From positions 1 to 64,000 of the forward strand of contig NZ_JAAXPA010000007.1 in assembly GCF_012396235.1 (NCBI RefSeq): DNA of 64,000 nucleotides. The letters are read 5' to 3'. Under the pieces are notes generated by a model. The model ran no database searches, was not told the DNA's origin, and saw nothing but the letters and a program-made list of their open reading frames with translations. The position numbers were made by a program, and so were the translations under genes. The DNA comes from Rhodococcus opacus. Lineage in GTDB: Bacteria > Actinomycetota > Actinomycetes > Mycobacteriales > Mycobacteriaceae. Of the stretch, positions 34,301 through 42,420 are shown piece by piece. Within the stretch, counting starts at the first letter, position 1, and the number at the start of each line of letters is the position of its first letter.

Positions 34301-37300
34301 CGCCGGTGTGTGGAGCAGAACGGCCTGGTTGAAGCGGTTCTTTCCGCCACTCCATTCGGACAGCCGATGGACCACCGGTAGCGGCGGCAGGACACCGGTG
34401 CCCGACTCCTCCACGCGCGGGGCCGACGCGACGACGGTGGCCGCGACCAGCCGCGCGAGCGCGGCCGGCGTCCGCTGTTCGAAGATCTGCCGCGGGGTGA
34501 CGGTGATTCCCTCCCGGCGAGCGAGATTCACCAGGCGGATGGCGAGGATGCTGTCGCCGCCGAGCGCGAAGAAGTCGTCGTCCACCCCGACGGTCCCGAG
34601 ACCGAGAACCTCGGCGTAGTGGGCGGCCAGCACCCCCGCCGGTCCGCTGTCCACGACCGGCGCGGACGTCGCCTGCGCGGAGAAGTCCGGTGCGGGGAGG
34701 GCTTTACGGTTCAGCTTGCCGCTGGGGCCGAGCGGAAACTCGTCCAGCATCACGAACGCGACGGGCACCATGAATTCCGGCAGCGCCGTGGCCAACTGCG
34801 CACGGACGTCGTCGGGGTCGGCGTCGCCGACGACGTATCCGACCAGCTGCTGCTGACCGGGCCGGTCCGAGCGCACGACGGCGGCAGCCTGCCGCACTCC
34901 GGGGCAGGCGGCCATCTGGGCTTCGATCTCGCCCAGTTCGATGCGGAAGCCGCGCAACTTCACCTGATCGTCGATCCGGCCGAGGTATTCGACCGCACCG
35001 TCGGCGTTGACCCGGGCGACGTCCCCGGTGCGGTACATGCGGGACCCGGTGTGGGAGAACGGGTCGGCGACGAAGCGCTCGGCGCTCAGCCCGGGCCTGC
35101 CCAGGTAGCCGCGGGCCAGCTGTGGCCCCGACAGGTACAGCTCACCGGCCGCACCCGCGGGCACCGGCTGCAGATACCGATCGAGCACGTAGAGACCGGT
35201 GTTGGACGTGGGCAGGCCGATCGGCACGGACGGCGCGGCCGCGTCGATTCCCTGCACCGACGCGGCGTAGCTGACGTCGACCGACGCCTCGGTCGGACCG
35301 TAGAGGTTGTCGAGTTCCACTCCCGGCAGGAGTTCGGCGACGCGCCGCGCGGATGCCACGGGAAGCGCCTCACCACTGCACGAGATGATCCGCAGCCCGG
35401 TGCACCGGGCTGCGGCGGGCTCGGCAAGGAACACCTCGAGCATCGAGGGCACGAAATGCACACGCGTGATCGACTGCCGGACGATGACGTCGGCGAGGTA
35501 CGCCGGGTCCTTGTGGCCGTCCGGCCGCGCCAGCACGAGGGTCGCCCCGGCGAGGAGCGGTCCGAAGAACTCCAGCACCGACACGTCGAAGCTGGACGGC
35601 GTCTTCTGGAACACGTTGTCCGTAGCGGTGATCGGACGGAACCGCTGAACCCACAACAGACGGTTGACGATGCCGGCGTGCGGCACGACGACCCCCTTGG
35701 GCCGTCCCGTCGAGCCCGACGTGTAGATCACGTAGGCGGGGTGCTGGGGCACGAGCGCGACACCGGTCAGCGGCTCGGGCGAGTACCGGTCGGCGTCCGA
35801 CACCCGGACCTGCGGAACATCGGACCCGGAGAACGGCACGGTGCCGTCGGTGAGGACGCACACCGGTTCCGCGTCCTCCAGCATGAACGCCAGCCGGTCG
35901 GCGGGGTAACCGGTGTCGAGTGGAACGTAGGCGCCGCCCGCCTTCCCGACCGCGAGGAGCGCCACCATCAGTTCCAGCGAACGGGGCAGTGCCACCGCCA
36001 CCTTCGACTCGGGTGTCACCCCGCGGTCGACGAGCAGCCGGGCGAGGCGGTTCGCGCGCGCGTGCAGTTCGGCGTAGGTGAGGTGTTCGTCCTCGAACAC
36101 GACGGCCACCGCGTCGGGTGTCCGGGCGGCCTGCTCCTCGAGCAGCGCCGTCACCGTCGTCTCGGGGAACTCCGCCTCGACGTCGCGCAGTGCCGCGTCG
36201 ATCGGCTCACGCGACGCCAGCACGACGGAAGACACGTTCTGGTCGACGTCCCGCGTCAGCTCCGCGAGATACGCCACCGTCGACTCCGCGAATCGGGTCG
36301 CGGTCGCCGCATCGATGCGGGCGACGTCGTATTTCAGCTCGAGCGTCAGCGCGTCACCGGGCACGACGATCAGCGTCATCGGGTACGGCGGGTGCTCGTC
36401 GAACCGGATGCCGGTCAACTGCACCGCACCGGTGGGATCCGCCACCGCGCCGTCGCCGAGCGGATAGTTCTCGAACACGACGAGCGTCTCGAACAGGTCC
36501 TGCAGTCCCGCTTCCCGGCGCAGCTCGGGCAGGCCCAGGTACTGGTGGTCGAGCAGCGTCGACTGCTCCTGCTGCCACCGGGCGAGGGTCTCGGCCACCG
36601 TGTCGGTCGGCCGGTACCGCAGCCGGGTGGGCACGGTGTTGATGAACAGGCCCACCATGGTCTCGATACCGGGAAGGTCGCCGCCGCGGCCCGACACCGT
36701 CGAACCGAACACCACGTCCTCCCGGCCGGTGAGGCGACCGAGGACCAGACCCCACGTGCCGTGCACGAGCGTGCTGAGCGTCAATCCGCGGGCCCGGCCC
36801 ACCGCGGACAGCGCGACGGTGGCGTCCGACGGCAGTGTCGCCCGGACACTGTGTATCCCGGACTCTCCCTTCGACGACGGCTTCGGAAGTTCCACCGGCT
36901 CGGAGGCATCGGCGAGCGCCTCCCGCCACACGGCGAGCGACGCCCGACGGTCGCGCGCATCCAGCCATTCGAGGTAGCTCCGGTACGGCGTGGGCGTCGG
37001 CAGCGCCAGCAGCTTCCCCTCGACGCTGTAGAGGGCCATCAATTCCCGCAGCATCACCGGCACCGACCATCCGTCGGCGACGATGTGGTGAATCGACTGC
37101 AGCAGAAGAAACTTTTGGTGTTTCACCCGCGCGAGCGTGTAGCGCAGCAGGGGGCCGCGACCGAAGTCGAAGCCCCGGGCCCGATCCGCCGCCAGCACCT
37201 GTTCCACGCGCTGCTCCGGATCCGCGACGCCGGTCAGATCGAGCACCTCCATCGGCACCTGGACGTTCTCGCCGACCACCTGCACGACTCTGCCGTCCGA

Positions 37301-40300
37301 GACCGCCCGCACTCCGACGCGGAGGGCAGCGTGCCGGTCGACGACCGCCTGCAGCCCACGGTGCAACGCCGCCGCGTCGACGGGCCCGGTCAGTTCGATC
37401 ACCTGCTGCACCACGTACGGGTCCGTGCCCGTGTCCTCGAATGCCGACTGGAAGTAGATGCCCTCCTGCAGCGGTGTCAACGGAAGCACGTCGGCCGCCC
37501 CCGCCAGCGCGTCCACGTCCGGCTGTGTCAGCGACACCAGTGGGAAGTCCGACGGCGTGTGACCGCCGAGACGGTCGACTCCGGCCAGCACCCGCAGCAC
37601 CGCGGTCCACTCGTCGGCGAGCGCCAGGACGGCGTCACGGGTGAGCACACCGGGCGCCCACGTCAATGTCGTGCGCAGGACTGGGCCGTCGGCGCCGTCC
37701 TCGGCGATCACGTCGAACGCCAAGGCGTGTCCGAGCGGCATCCGCGAATCGTCCGCGCCGCCCATCGCTCGGGGCAGCCAGTCGACGCCCGCCGCGGACG
37801 TCACCCGACCGAGATAGTTGAACAGCACCTGCGGGGTCGGCGCGTTCGCGAGTTCCGGCTTCGGGACACCGAGGTAGCGCAGCGCGCCGTAGCCGAACCC
37901 GGAACCCGGGATGCGGCGCAACTGCTCCTTCACCGCCTTCAGCGCGTCGGCGATTCCAACCTCGTCCGCCGCTGCGCCGGGGTCGAGCACCACCGGGTAG
38001 ACGGTGGTGAACCAGCCGACGGTCCGGGAGAGGTCGAGGGCGGGTCCGTCGCTGCGGCGCACGAGGTCTTCCTCGCGTCCGTGCCCCTCGAGATCGAGGA
38101 GCACGGGGCCCGGCTCTCCGTCTCGCCACCTCTGCAGCGCCACCGCGGCCCCGGTGAGGAGCGCGTCGTTGACGTGGCCGTGGAACGCTGCGGGCACGGT
38201 GGAGAGCAGCGGCCGGGTGAACTCCGGAGGCAATGTCACCGTGAGGGTTTCGGCGTCGCCGGCGAGGTCGAGGGCGGGATCGAGCGCACGCGACCCGAGG
38301 AGCGGGTCTTCCGTGGTCGCCGCGTCCGCCCAGAAGGACAGTTCGTGGTCGAAGGCACCCGACCGCGTCTGCTCGTCGAGCAGCTCGGACCAGCGGCGCA
38401 GCGACGTTCCGACCGGAGCGAGTTCGGGAACGCCGCCCGCCGCCACCGCTGATCCCGCGCGGGCGAGGTCTTCGAGGATGATGCGCCAGGACACCCCGTC
38501 GACCACCAGGTGGTGTCCGATCAGCAGTAACCGGCCGGGACCGTCGGCCGCGACGAAGAGGACGGCCTGCACCATCGTGCCCGCATCCGGGTCGAGCCTT
38601 CCGACGGCCGCCCGTGTCTCGATGTCGAGTTGGTCCGCGCTGCCGTCGAATTCGACCACCCGCAGGATTCCGTCGACCGCCGCCGGGGACGGTTCCGGCA
38701 CGGACAGCGTCCAGCGGTCGCCCCCGCGGCGGAGGCCGCTTCCGTTACCGCGGACGAGGGTCGCGCGCAGGGCGTCGTGCCGCGCGAGAACCGCGGCGAG
38801 CGCCGCCGTCGCGGCGTGCTCGTCGAGGGCGGCGGGAGTCTGCACGAGCACCGACTGGTGGAACGCGGCGATCTCGCCGCCCCGCTCAGCGGTGCGGGCG
38901 ACGATCGGGGTGCTGCGGACTTCACCGATTGCGACGTCGTCGGAGTCCACGGCGGCCGCGGTCCGGCCGTCCTGGACCCGGGCGAGCGCCTCGGCGGTAC
39001 GGAGCTGGAAGATCTCCCGCGGGCTGATCGAAAGACCTTCCCGCCGAGCGTGGTTGACCAGCTGGATCGCGACGATGCTGTCGCCACCCAACGCGAAGAA
39101 GTCGTCGGTGACACCCACCGACTCCACCCCGAGAACACCCGCCATCAGCGCACACAGGGTTTCCTCGGCGGCGGTGCGGGGCGCGACGTTCTCGCCGGCC
39201 GCGCCGAGGTCCGGCTCGGGTAGTGCACGCCGGTCCAATTTTCCGTTGGGGGTGAGCGGGAACCGATCGAGGACGACGAACGCCGACGGCACCATGTACT
39301 CCGGCAGCTTCGACGACGCCCAGACCCGCAGTTCGGCGACGTCCGGTACCGTATCCTGCTTCGGCACCACGTAGGCCGCGAGATACTTTGCCCCCGAGGG
39401 CGTCTCCCGCACGACGACGGCACTGTGCCGGACGTCGGGATGGGACACGATGCCCACCTCGACGTCCTCGAGTTCGAGTCGCATGCCCCGGATCTTCACC
39501 TGATTGTCGGCGCGGCCGAGGAAGTCGAGGGACCCGTCCGGCGCCCACCGCGCGAGGTCACCTGTTCGATACAACCGGGATCCGTCGTTCGCGAACGGGT
39601 TGGCGACGAAGCGGGACGCCGTGAGCCCCGGAGCGTCCACGTAACCGCGGCCGAGAAGGAATCCGCCGGCGTACAGCTCACCGCCGGTGCCGAGCGGCAC
39701 CGGGTTCAGGTGTTCGTCCAGCACATACAGCTGCGTGTTGGGGTTCGGGCGGCCGATCGACGTCGCGATCCGCTCGGAGTCCTCCCGATAGATCACGTGC
39801 GACACCCCGATCGTCGCCTCCGCGGGGCCGTAGCCGTGGTACAGCGTGATGGCGAGCTGCGATCGGAACCTCTCGAACAGGCGCGGAGTGAGAACCTCAC
39901 CGCCGCACCACACATGCTTCAGCGCCGCCAGCCGATCCGTAGCCCGTGACAAGTCGAGTAGCACGTCCAGCATCGACGACACGAGATAGACGAACGTCAC
40001 CGACTCGCCGGCGATCAGGTCCAGCAGATACTGCGGGTCCCGTTCCCCACCGGGTTCGGCCACCACCAGCCGGCCACCCGCCACCAGGGGCAGCAGGATC
40101 TCGTTCACGGAGATGTCGAACGACAGTGGCGCCTTGAACAGCGACGCGTCCGAGGGTCCGAAGCCCAGGATCTGGTCGCGTTGCCACAGCAGCCGCGCGC
40201 AGACGGCCTCGTGACGGATCATGGCGCCCTTGGGCCTGCCCGTCGAACCCGACGTGAAGATGACATACGCCAGCCGCGAACCCTGCACGGTCACTGCGGG

Positions 40301-42130
40301 CGGCTCGGTGGACTGGTCGGCGTACGCCCACGCCGCGAGGTCGACCGGCACGGCCCGCTCCCCCGCGTCGGTGACTCCGCCGGGTCCGGTGAGAACGAGC
40401 GCCGCCCCGGCGTCCGCGAGGACCGAGGTCCGGCGGTCCTCCGGCCACGACGGGTCGAGGGGCACGAACGCCCCACCCGAGCACATGACGGCGAGCAGTC
40501 CGATCACCATCTCCGCCGATCGCGGAAGACCCACCGCCATAACTGTTTCCGAGTCGACACCGCGGGCGCGCAGGTGGTGGGACAGCTGCGCCACGCGTTG
40601 CCCGAGTTCCCGGTAGGTGAGCCGGATGTCGCCGGCGATCAGGGCCTCGGCATCCGGTGTCCGCGACACCTGAGCATGGAACAGGTCGGGAACCGTCACC
40701 GATTCCTGCGGGGACGCCGTGTCGTTGAACTCCACCAGCAACTGCCTGCGCTCGGCCTCGGTCATCGGATCGAGCGACGCGATGGGCTGCGACGGGTCGG
40801 CGACGAACTGCCCGACGAAGTGCTCGAGCCGGCGGCGATGCTCCTCGAGCTCGGCGCCGAGACCGGCCGGGGCCCGGAGGTCGATCTGGATGGGCTCCGA
40901 ATCCTGCCCACCGCGGATGGAGAAATCGAGGTCACGGACCGGTCCGGTGGCCGAACCCCGCACCCACGCCGGGAAACCGCCGAACGTCAGCGAGTGCTCG
41001 AACATCATGGAATTGATTCCGGGACCGAAGATCTGACGGTCCGGATCGATCGACCGCAGATCGCGGGCGAGGTCCTCGCCGCGATAGCGCCCGTGCCGCA
41101 GCACCGAGATCAGCGTCGTGTCGATGCGGGTGGCGAGTTCGCCCACGGTCATCTCAGGATCCACCTGCACCCGGAGCGGCAGGATCGTCGAGCACATACC
41201 CGGGATGCGGCGCAGCTCGCGTCCGACCCGCGCCGTCATCGGCAGCGACAAGGTGAGGTCGCCGCGGCCGGTGAACCGGTGGATGTACGCCACGACCGCG
41301 GCGAGCGGCAGCCGGGTGCGCCTGATCCCGGCGTCGGAGGCGAAGGTGTAGATCGCGTCGGCGTCGTCCCCGTCGATCTCGACGAGGGCGGAGATCGGCG
41401 ACCCGGAGTGGTCGACGACCTGCGGGAGCAGCCGAGGCGGCTCCGGGGCGTCGATCACCTGCTGGATCCAGAAGGCGCGGTCGGACTCGAAGCGCGCCGA
41501 CGCACGGTAGTCGCGGTCGGACGTCACGAGAGTGTCGAGGGGCCACGGCGCCGTGGACGTCTCGAGTTCCGGGTGCTCGTATCGATCGACGACATCGGCC
41601 ACGAGGAGGGTGATGCCGTATCCGTCGATGAGGCTGTGGTGGTAGCGCTGATACCAGATCACCGACTCGTCCCCGGTGCGCAGCAGGGCGTGCCGGAACA
41701 ACGGTTCGCCGCAGTCGATGTCGACCACGGTCTCCATGTCGCGATCCATCCACGCGCGCGCACTCGCTTCGGGATCCTCGTCGCCACGCAGGTCTACGAC
41801 ATCGAGGGTCCACTGGCCCGGAGCCGTCGGCACCTGCAGCAGTTCGGTGTCGGCGCCTCGCTCGAAACGCACGTGCAAGGCTTCGGCTCGTTCGACGGTC
41901 TTCCGGATCGCCGCGGAGGTACGGTCCAGGTCGATCCGGCCCGCGACCTCGACGACGAGCGAGAGGTTGTAGACCGGGCTGCCCGGGTTCAACTGCTGCC
42001 CGACCCACACCTCGGACTGCGCGGCCGTCACCGGCAACGCGACAGACGTCGAACTGACGCGAGCCGAGTGAGAAGTGCCCTCAGCCGAAGTGCGCTGTGG
42101 GCGAGCAGCCGCCGAGTGGTCCGGAGACAT
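25370..42130 (-). CDS. Four-module siderophore NRPS: C-A-T-E / C-A-T-E / C-A-T / C-A-T / C
   Basis: About 5,586 aa from MSPDHSAAARPQ (a start at 42166 is also open). Motif positions below count from 42166, so subtract 12. C1 HHSLIDG ~178, A1 TSGSTG ~639, T1 LGGDSI ~1027, E1 HHLVVDGVSW ~1220, C2 HHIVADG ~1693, A2 ~2150, T2 ~2537, E2 HHLVIDGVSW ~2725, C3 ~3205, A3 ~3668, T3 LGGHSL ~4065, C4 HHIATDE ~4255, A4 ~4742, T4 LGGNSM ~5122, terminal C ~5305. Codes by eye: A1 DINYWGGIG and A3 DMENLGLIN (hydroxyornithine types, from memory of published codes), A2 DVLHSSLVD (Ser-like), A4 DVFILGAVN (related to A3). There is no thioesterase; release by the terminal C domain, as in erythrochelin synthesis, is inferred. 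C3 has QFLLWDG and the terminal C has HYIAVDE, so both lack the catalytic His. A palindromic repeat is inserted in frame in A3 (30232-30271). Confidence 0.93.
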   Translation of the reverse strand: MSPDHSAAARPQRTSAEGTSHSARVSSTSVALPVTAAQSEVWVGQQLNPGSPVYNLSLVVEVAGRIDLDRTSAAIRKTVERAEALHVRFERGADTELLQVPTAPGQWTLDVVDLRGDEDPEASARAWMDRDMETVVDIDCGEPLFRHALLRTGDESVIWYQRYHHSLIDGYGITLLVADVVDRYEHPELETSTAPWPLDTLVTSDRDYRASARFESDRAFWIQQVIDAPEPPRLLPQVVDHSGSPISALVEIDGDDADAIYTFASDAGIRRTRLPLAAVVAYIHRFTGRGDLTLSLPMTARVGRELRRIPGMCSTILPLRVQVDPEMTVGELATRIDTTLISVLRHGRYRGEDLARDLRSIDPDRQIFGPGINSMMFEHSLTFGGFPAWVRGSATGPVRDLDFSIRGGQDSEPIQIDLRAPAGLGAELEEHRRRLEHFVGQFVADPSQPIASLDPMTEAERRQLLVEFNDTASPQESVTVPDLFHAQVSRTPDAEALIAGDIRLTYRELGQRVAQLSHHLRARGVDSETVMAVGLPRSAEMVIGLLAVMCSGGAFVPLDPSWPEDRRTSVLADAGAALVLTGPGGVTDAGERAVPVDLAAWAYADQSTEPPAVTVQGSRLAYVIFTSGSTGRPKGAMIRHEAVCARLLWQRDQILGFGPSDASLFKAPLSFDISVNEILLPLVAGGRLVVAEPGGERDPQYLLDLIAGESVTFVYLVSSMLDVLLDLSRATDRLAALKHVWCGGEVLTPRLFERFRSQLAITLYHGYGPAEATIGVSHVIYREDSERIATSIGRPNPNTQLYVLDEHLNPVPLGTGGELYAGGFLLGRGYVDAPGLTASRFVANPFANDGSRLYRTGDLARWAPDGSLDFLGRADNQVKIRGMRLELEDVEVGIVSHPDVRHSAVVVRETPSGAKYLAAYVVPKQDTVPDVAELRVWASSKLPEYMVPSAFVVLDRFPLTPNGKLDRRALPEPDLGAAGENVAPRTAAEETLCALMAGVLGVESVGVTDDFFALGGDSIVAIQLVNHARREGLSISPREIFQLRTAEALARVQDGRTAAAVDSDDVAIGEVRSTPIVARTAERGGEIAAFHQSVLVQTPAALDEHAATAALAAVLARHDALRATLVRGNGSGLRRGGDRWTLSVPEPSPAAVDGILRVVEFDGSADQLDIETRAAVGRLDPDAGTMVQAVLFVAADGPGRLLLIGHHLVVDGVSWRIILEDLARAGSAVAAGGVPELAPVGTSLRRWSELLDEQTRSGAFDHELSFWADAATTEDPLLGSRALDPALDLAGDAETLTVTLPPEFTRPLLSTVPAAFHGHVNDALLTGAAVALQRWRDGEPGPVLLDLEGHGREEDLVRRSDGPALDLSRTVGWFTTVYPVVLDPGAAADEVGIADALKAVKEQLRRIPGSGFGYGALRYLGVPKPELANAPTPQVLFNYLGRVTSAAGVDWLPRAMGGADDSRMPLGHALAFDVIAEDGADGPVLRTTLTWAPGVLTRDAVLALADEWTAVLRVLAGVDRLGGHTPSDFPLVSLTQPDVDALAGAADVLPLTPLQEGIYFQSAFEDTGTDPYVVQQVIELTGPVDAAALHRGLQAVVDRHAALRVGVRAVSDGRVVQVVGENVQVPMEVLDLTGVADPEQRVEQVLAADRARGFDFGRGPLLRYTLARVKHQKFLLLQSIHHIVADGWSVPVMLRELMALYSVEGKLLALPTPTPYRSYLEWLDARDRRASLAVWREALADASEPVELPKPSSKGESGIHSVRATLPSDATVALSAVGRARGLTLSTLVHGTWGLVLGRLTGREDVVFGSTVSGRGGDLPGIETMVGLFINTVPTRLRYRPTDTVAETLARWQQEQSTLLDHQYLGLPELRREAGLQDLFETLVVFENYPLGDGAVADPTGAVQLTGIRFDEHPPYPMTLIVVPGDALTLELKYDVARIDAATATRFAESTVAYLAELTRDVDQNVSSVVLASREPIDAALRDVEAEFPETTVTALLEEQAARTPDAVAVVFEDEHLTYAELHARANRLARLLVDRGVTPESKVAVALPRSLELMVALLAVGKAGGAYVPLDTGYPADRLAFMLEDAEPVCVLTDGTVPFSGSDVPQVRVSDADRYSPEPLTGVALVPQHPAYVIYTSGSTGRPKGVVVPHAGIVNRLLWVQRFRPITATDNVFQKTPSSFDVSVLEFFGPLLAGATLVLARPDGHKDPAYLADVIVRQSITRVHFVPSMLEVFLAEPAAARCTGLRIISCSGEALPVASARRVAELLPGVELDNLYGPTEASVDVSYAASVQGIDAAAPSVPIGLPTSNTGLYVLDRYLQPVPAGAAGELYLSGPQLARGYLGRPGLSAERFVADPFSHTGSRMYRTGDVARVNADGAVEYLGRIDDQVKLRGFRIELGEIEAQMAACPGVRQAAAVVRSDRPGQQQLVGYVVGDADPDDVRAQLATALPEFMVPVAFVMLDEFPLGPSGKLNRKALPAPDFSAQATSAPVVDSGPAGVLAAHYAEVLGLGTVGVDDDFFALGGDSILAIRLVNLARREGITVTPRQIFEQRTPAALARLVAATVVASAPRVEESGTGVLPPLPVVHRLSEWSGGKNRFNQAVLLHTPAGTSTTVLTAALHSVIGHHDGLRQKLTRHAPGVWSLEITESADLELRRVDVTGLDAAALRETVAAESDAATDRLDPDDGTMLSAVWFDAGPQELGRLLLVAHHLVIDGVSWRTLIEDLAMAWVAADSGQDAALDPVPTSLRGFARIVTEQAQDPARLAELDHWLRVTEPGADLVADTDGHAVVSSGARRTVLLDPQLTTALLTTVPAVVGADVTDVLLAALRLSADRWFAGRGRENDLLVDLERHGREELTEGVDLSRTVGWITNVTPVRLRSRTGALETLQDVKEQLRGAPDGGIGYGMLRYVNARTAGLLAARAESQVLFNYLGRMPHAVPGPWTPAVESDSLATDPDADLGGPYRLVINALCEESERGTELQAVFAWSDADLSEADVVALSDGWVSALRELADAAGEHDGPAMLTPSDLPLVELTQEEIARIVEASPSGVDTVLPLSPLQEGLYFQAGFDSGADIYTAQFSLDFAHRLDTDRLAAALRTLQRRNPTLRAGFVSAGLPAPVQFFAAGLDVPIAEFDLRELDEPERASYAEQLTAQDRLTPFDLTSPPLWRAMVLRLGDSHDRLVINRQFLLWDGWSNGLVVSQLLALYESGGDDSGFAAPEGSFEDYLQWLATRDSGAAQSAWTDALGGLDEPTLLAATVVGEPQPPQRRDAVLSEELSERLRAGARGAGVTFNAVLNAALAVVLGIETGRRDLVFGTTVAGRPPEVPGIDAVAGMFLNTVPVRTTLRAGETVADLLRRIQSERLALTPYDYLGLASIQRVSEHRQLFDVLYVLQNFVDEKQVAALDAAHDISGGDSIDHTHYPVTVVVTPGASVKVKFEFHPEKISESRVERMLSRYLTVLEEWSTDLSGVVGGIAGAATPAPFERKALPDRTIADLFADAARLRPDETALVFGDRTVSYAELDADVNRMARLLLGRGAGPERIVALALPRAVEMVVALFAVLRTGSAYLPLELDHPAERLVAMLDDARPTVLVTTSDVAGTLAAATVDTLTVDTLDVGAVASGPLSEAELGGFAPGTPGRLDHPAYVIYTSGSTGKPKGVVTPYRGLTNMQFNHREAIFEPVVAAAGGRRLRIAHSVSFAFDMSWEELLWLVEGHEVHICDENLRRDAEALVTYCDAHAIDVVNVTPTYAQHLVEEGLLDDGPGRHRPPLVLLGGEAVPDSVWNRLRDTDGTVGYNLYGPTEYTINTLGAGTADSATPTVGTPIWNTSAYVLDAWLRPVPDGVPGELYISGVGLARGYLDRFALTAERFVADPFRESVRMYRTGDLVRRREDGNLDFLGRTDDQVKIRGHRVELGEIASALEALDGVRQAAVVVDSGAGGFKRLVGYAVPVSTYQPRDVDKYSQALRATLPDYMVPAAVIKVDSLPMTVNGKLDVKALPSADDVLGRSGGARTEPRTDTERVLSALFGEVLGVPAPGVDDDFFDLGGHSLLATRLISRARAALDTDLTMRDLFEAPTVAELAARIGDDTGSTRPVLVARPRPEHLPLSAAQQRLWLLQQMEGASVRDGAGPAVAYNFPIVLRLQGALDPGLFEQALTDVVSRHESLRTVFGEHDGEPVQVILDDARPDVAVVDGTEADLVRLITETVGRPFDLATEIPVRASLIRVADEHVLAIVLHHIATDEWSDRPFLRDLMTAYAARAQGSAPAWEPLGVQYADYTLWQRDVLGDPQDPSSLVSRQLDYWATTLDGAPEELVLPTDRTRPARPSFAGGAIETTLDAATTRALRALARTSGTSMFMVLHAASAALLHRLGAGDDLPIGAPVAGRSEQGLDDLIGFFVNTVVLRTDVSGNPTFDELLARVRDTDLAAFSHADVPFETVVEKVNPARTLARNPLFQVMVGYHSRTSDSALAPGLALAPVAFEERTAKFDLVFNFTEYLDDDRVELRFEYGSDLFDRATAEKIARRQVVVLDALASDSGRTVGDLDVFLGDERELVVRGFNDTAQPVAEETFYEAFARHVAATPDVVAVVDGDGEVTYAELSVRADRIAALLHRRGVCAEDVVGLAVPRSAQMVSVVLGVLKLGAAYLPLDLNHPSDRISYMLADSAARVLVTTVGESPRIADVGSLARVLLDDASVVAELETGPAPQVPQPPQGLDHAAYVIYTSGSTGKPKGAILTHDGIPSLVATAEQRMKLVPGSVVMQFASIGFDVAVFELSMALCTGSRLVIVPDESRVAGPELTDFMAAHAVTHAIIPPSLLAALPSGCDVPEGCTVLVGTETVPPELIGRWAERLNLLAAYGLTEATVNNTLWQAQPGWNSAVPIGIPDPNEQAYVLDDRLQPVPPGVAGELYIAGRGLARGYLGRPDLTSVRFLPSPFGDAGTRMYRTGDRARWRADGNIDFLGRVDDQVKIRGFRIELGEIIAALGSHPVVKQSAVVADRSGDIVRLVGYVTPADGHGAGQIDPQAVREHAAARLPDYMVPTLVVVLDGDLPLTPNGKLDRKALPLPDWSALTGDGAPQTSEQKEIAAVFADILHLPSVGIHDNFFDLGGNSMASMRVVGRIRGRFAVDIGIRDVFDNSTVAELAALVAGASSTGRPVLTAADPRPEALPLSGPQRRFWKQFRAAGAEARASHALSLQLRDTVDVEILAQALDDVTSRHEPLRTVYVEAGDTVVAQEAVRPALELVDVGDGDVHRTVFELAQEPLDLTEHAPLRVHLVTGADGTQVLLLAMHYIAVDEWSVVPLLGDLMGAYAARSHGEEPGWEPLPVGYADYVVWSQALVGDPEDPDSRRSRQLDYWRETLDGMPSRLDLPAPAGRGPRTAEIVPVEIDAELHSAARRFASDTGTSLFMVLQAALATVLTRHGAGTDIPLGSLVAGRTEEALDALVGCFFNIVLLRTDTSGDPDPVELLRRVRTANLDALDNQDVAFADVVEAVGETAVLRPQVMLVHHEQARLGRLDALGGLMPVPVGVPDSDLTLSFYEPIGDGPVHAYFSFSSDVLDAETVRGWASELSSLVTVWAEGSR
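30232..30271. repeat. Palindromic hairpin element, copy 3, in frame inside the NRPS
   Basis: GTGAGTACTTGTCAAC (30232-30247) and GTTGATAAGTACTCAC (30256-30271) are the arms of the same repeat family as 151-196 and 3602-3647, around an 8-nt loop. Read on the NRPS strand it encodes VSTYQPRDVDKYSQ, lying between the A8-region KRLVGYAVP and the LPDYMVP motif of A3. The frame is kept, so the element adds a short loop instead of killing the gene. Confidence 0.85.
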
Positions 42131-42420
42131 GGGTGATCCGATCGTCCGTCGAGAGCGCCCGTCCAACGACGGGCACCCGAAGGAGTTTAGGTTAGGCTAC
42201 CCACTAGCAACAAGCCGGTTGCCGGCAAGTTCACAGGCGCGGGTTATCACAGCGGTAATTCGTGTTCAATCACCACGAACGCGTGTCCCTCGCACCGCCG
42301 GCAGCTTTTACCGCACCGAAGCGGTCCCGGCGTCGAGTTCGACCGTGTAAACATACCGCTCGTTCGCGGCGTTGGCACACGAGCGGCGGCGTCGACACCC
42401 AGGGGCAGCCGCCCAGCAAC
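42131..42420. promoter_or_regulatory. NRPS promoter region
   Basis: 290 bp between the GGDEF gene stop and the NRPS start. It contains the iron box at 42187-42205; the rest shows no gene or repeat that I can support. Confidence 0.5.
42187..42205 (+). promoter_or_regulatory. IdeR/DmdR iron box upstream of the NRPS
   Basis: TTAGGTTAGGCTACCCACT matches the first 13 positions of the actinobacterial iron-box consensus exactly and most of the second half weakly. It is 57 bp upstream of the NRPS ATG at 42130. This is the best of the three iron boxes in the cluster, so the synthetase should be repressed by iron-loaded IdeR/DmdR. Confidence 0.75.

Noticed and set aside
34619-38452. 1,277-codon open frame antisense to the NRPS, and similar long antisense frames at 27692-30235, 30257-32884 and 40181-42136
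   Set aside because: They lie opposite a fully conserved NRPS reading frame, have arginine/histidine/glycine-rich shadow composition and show no domain. Long antisense frames are expected at this G+C content.
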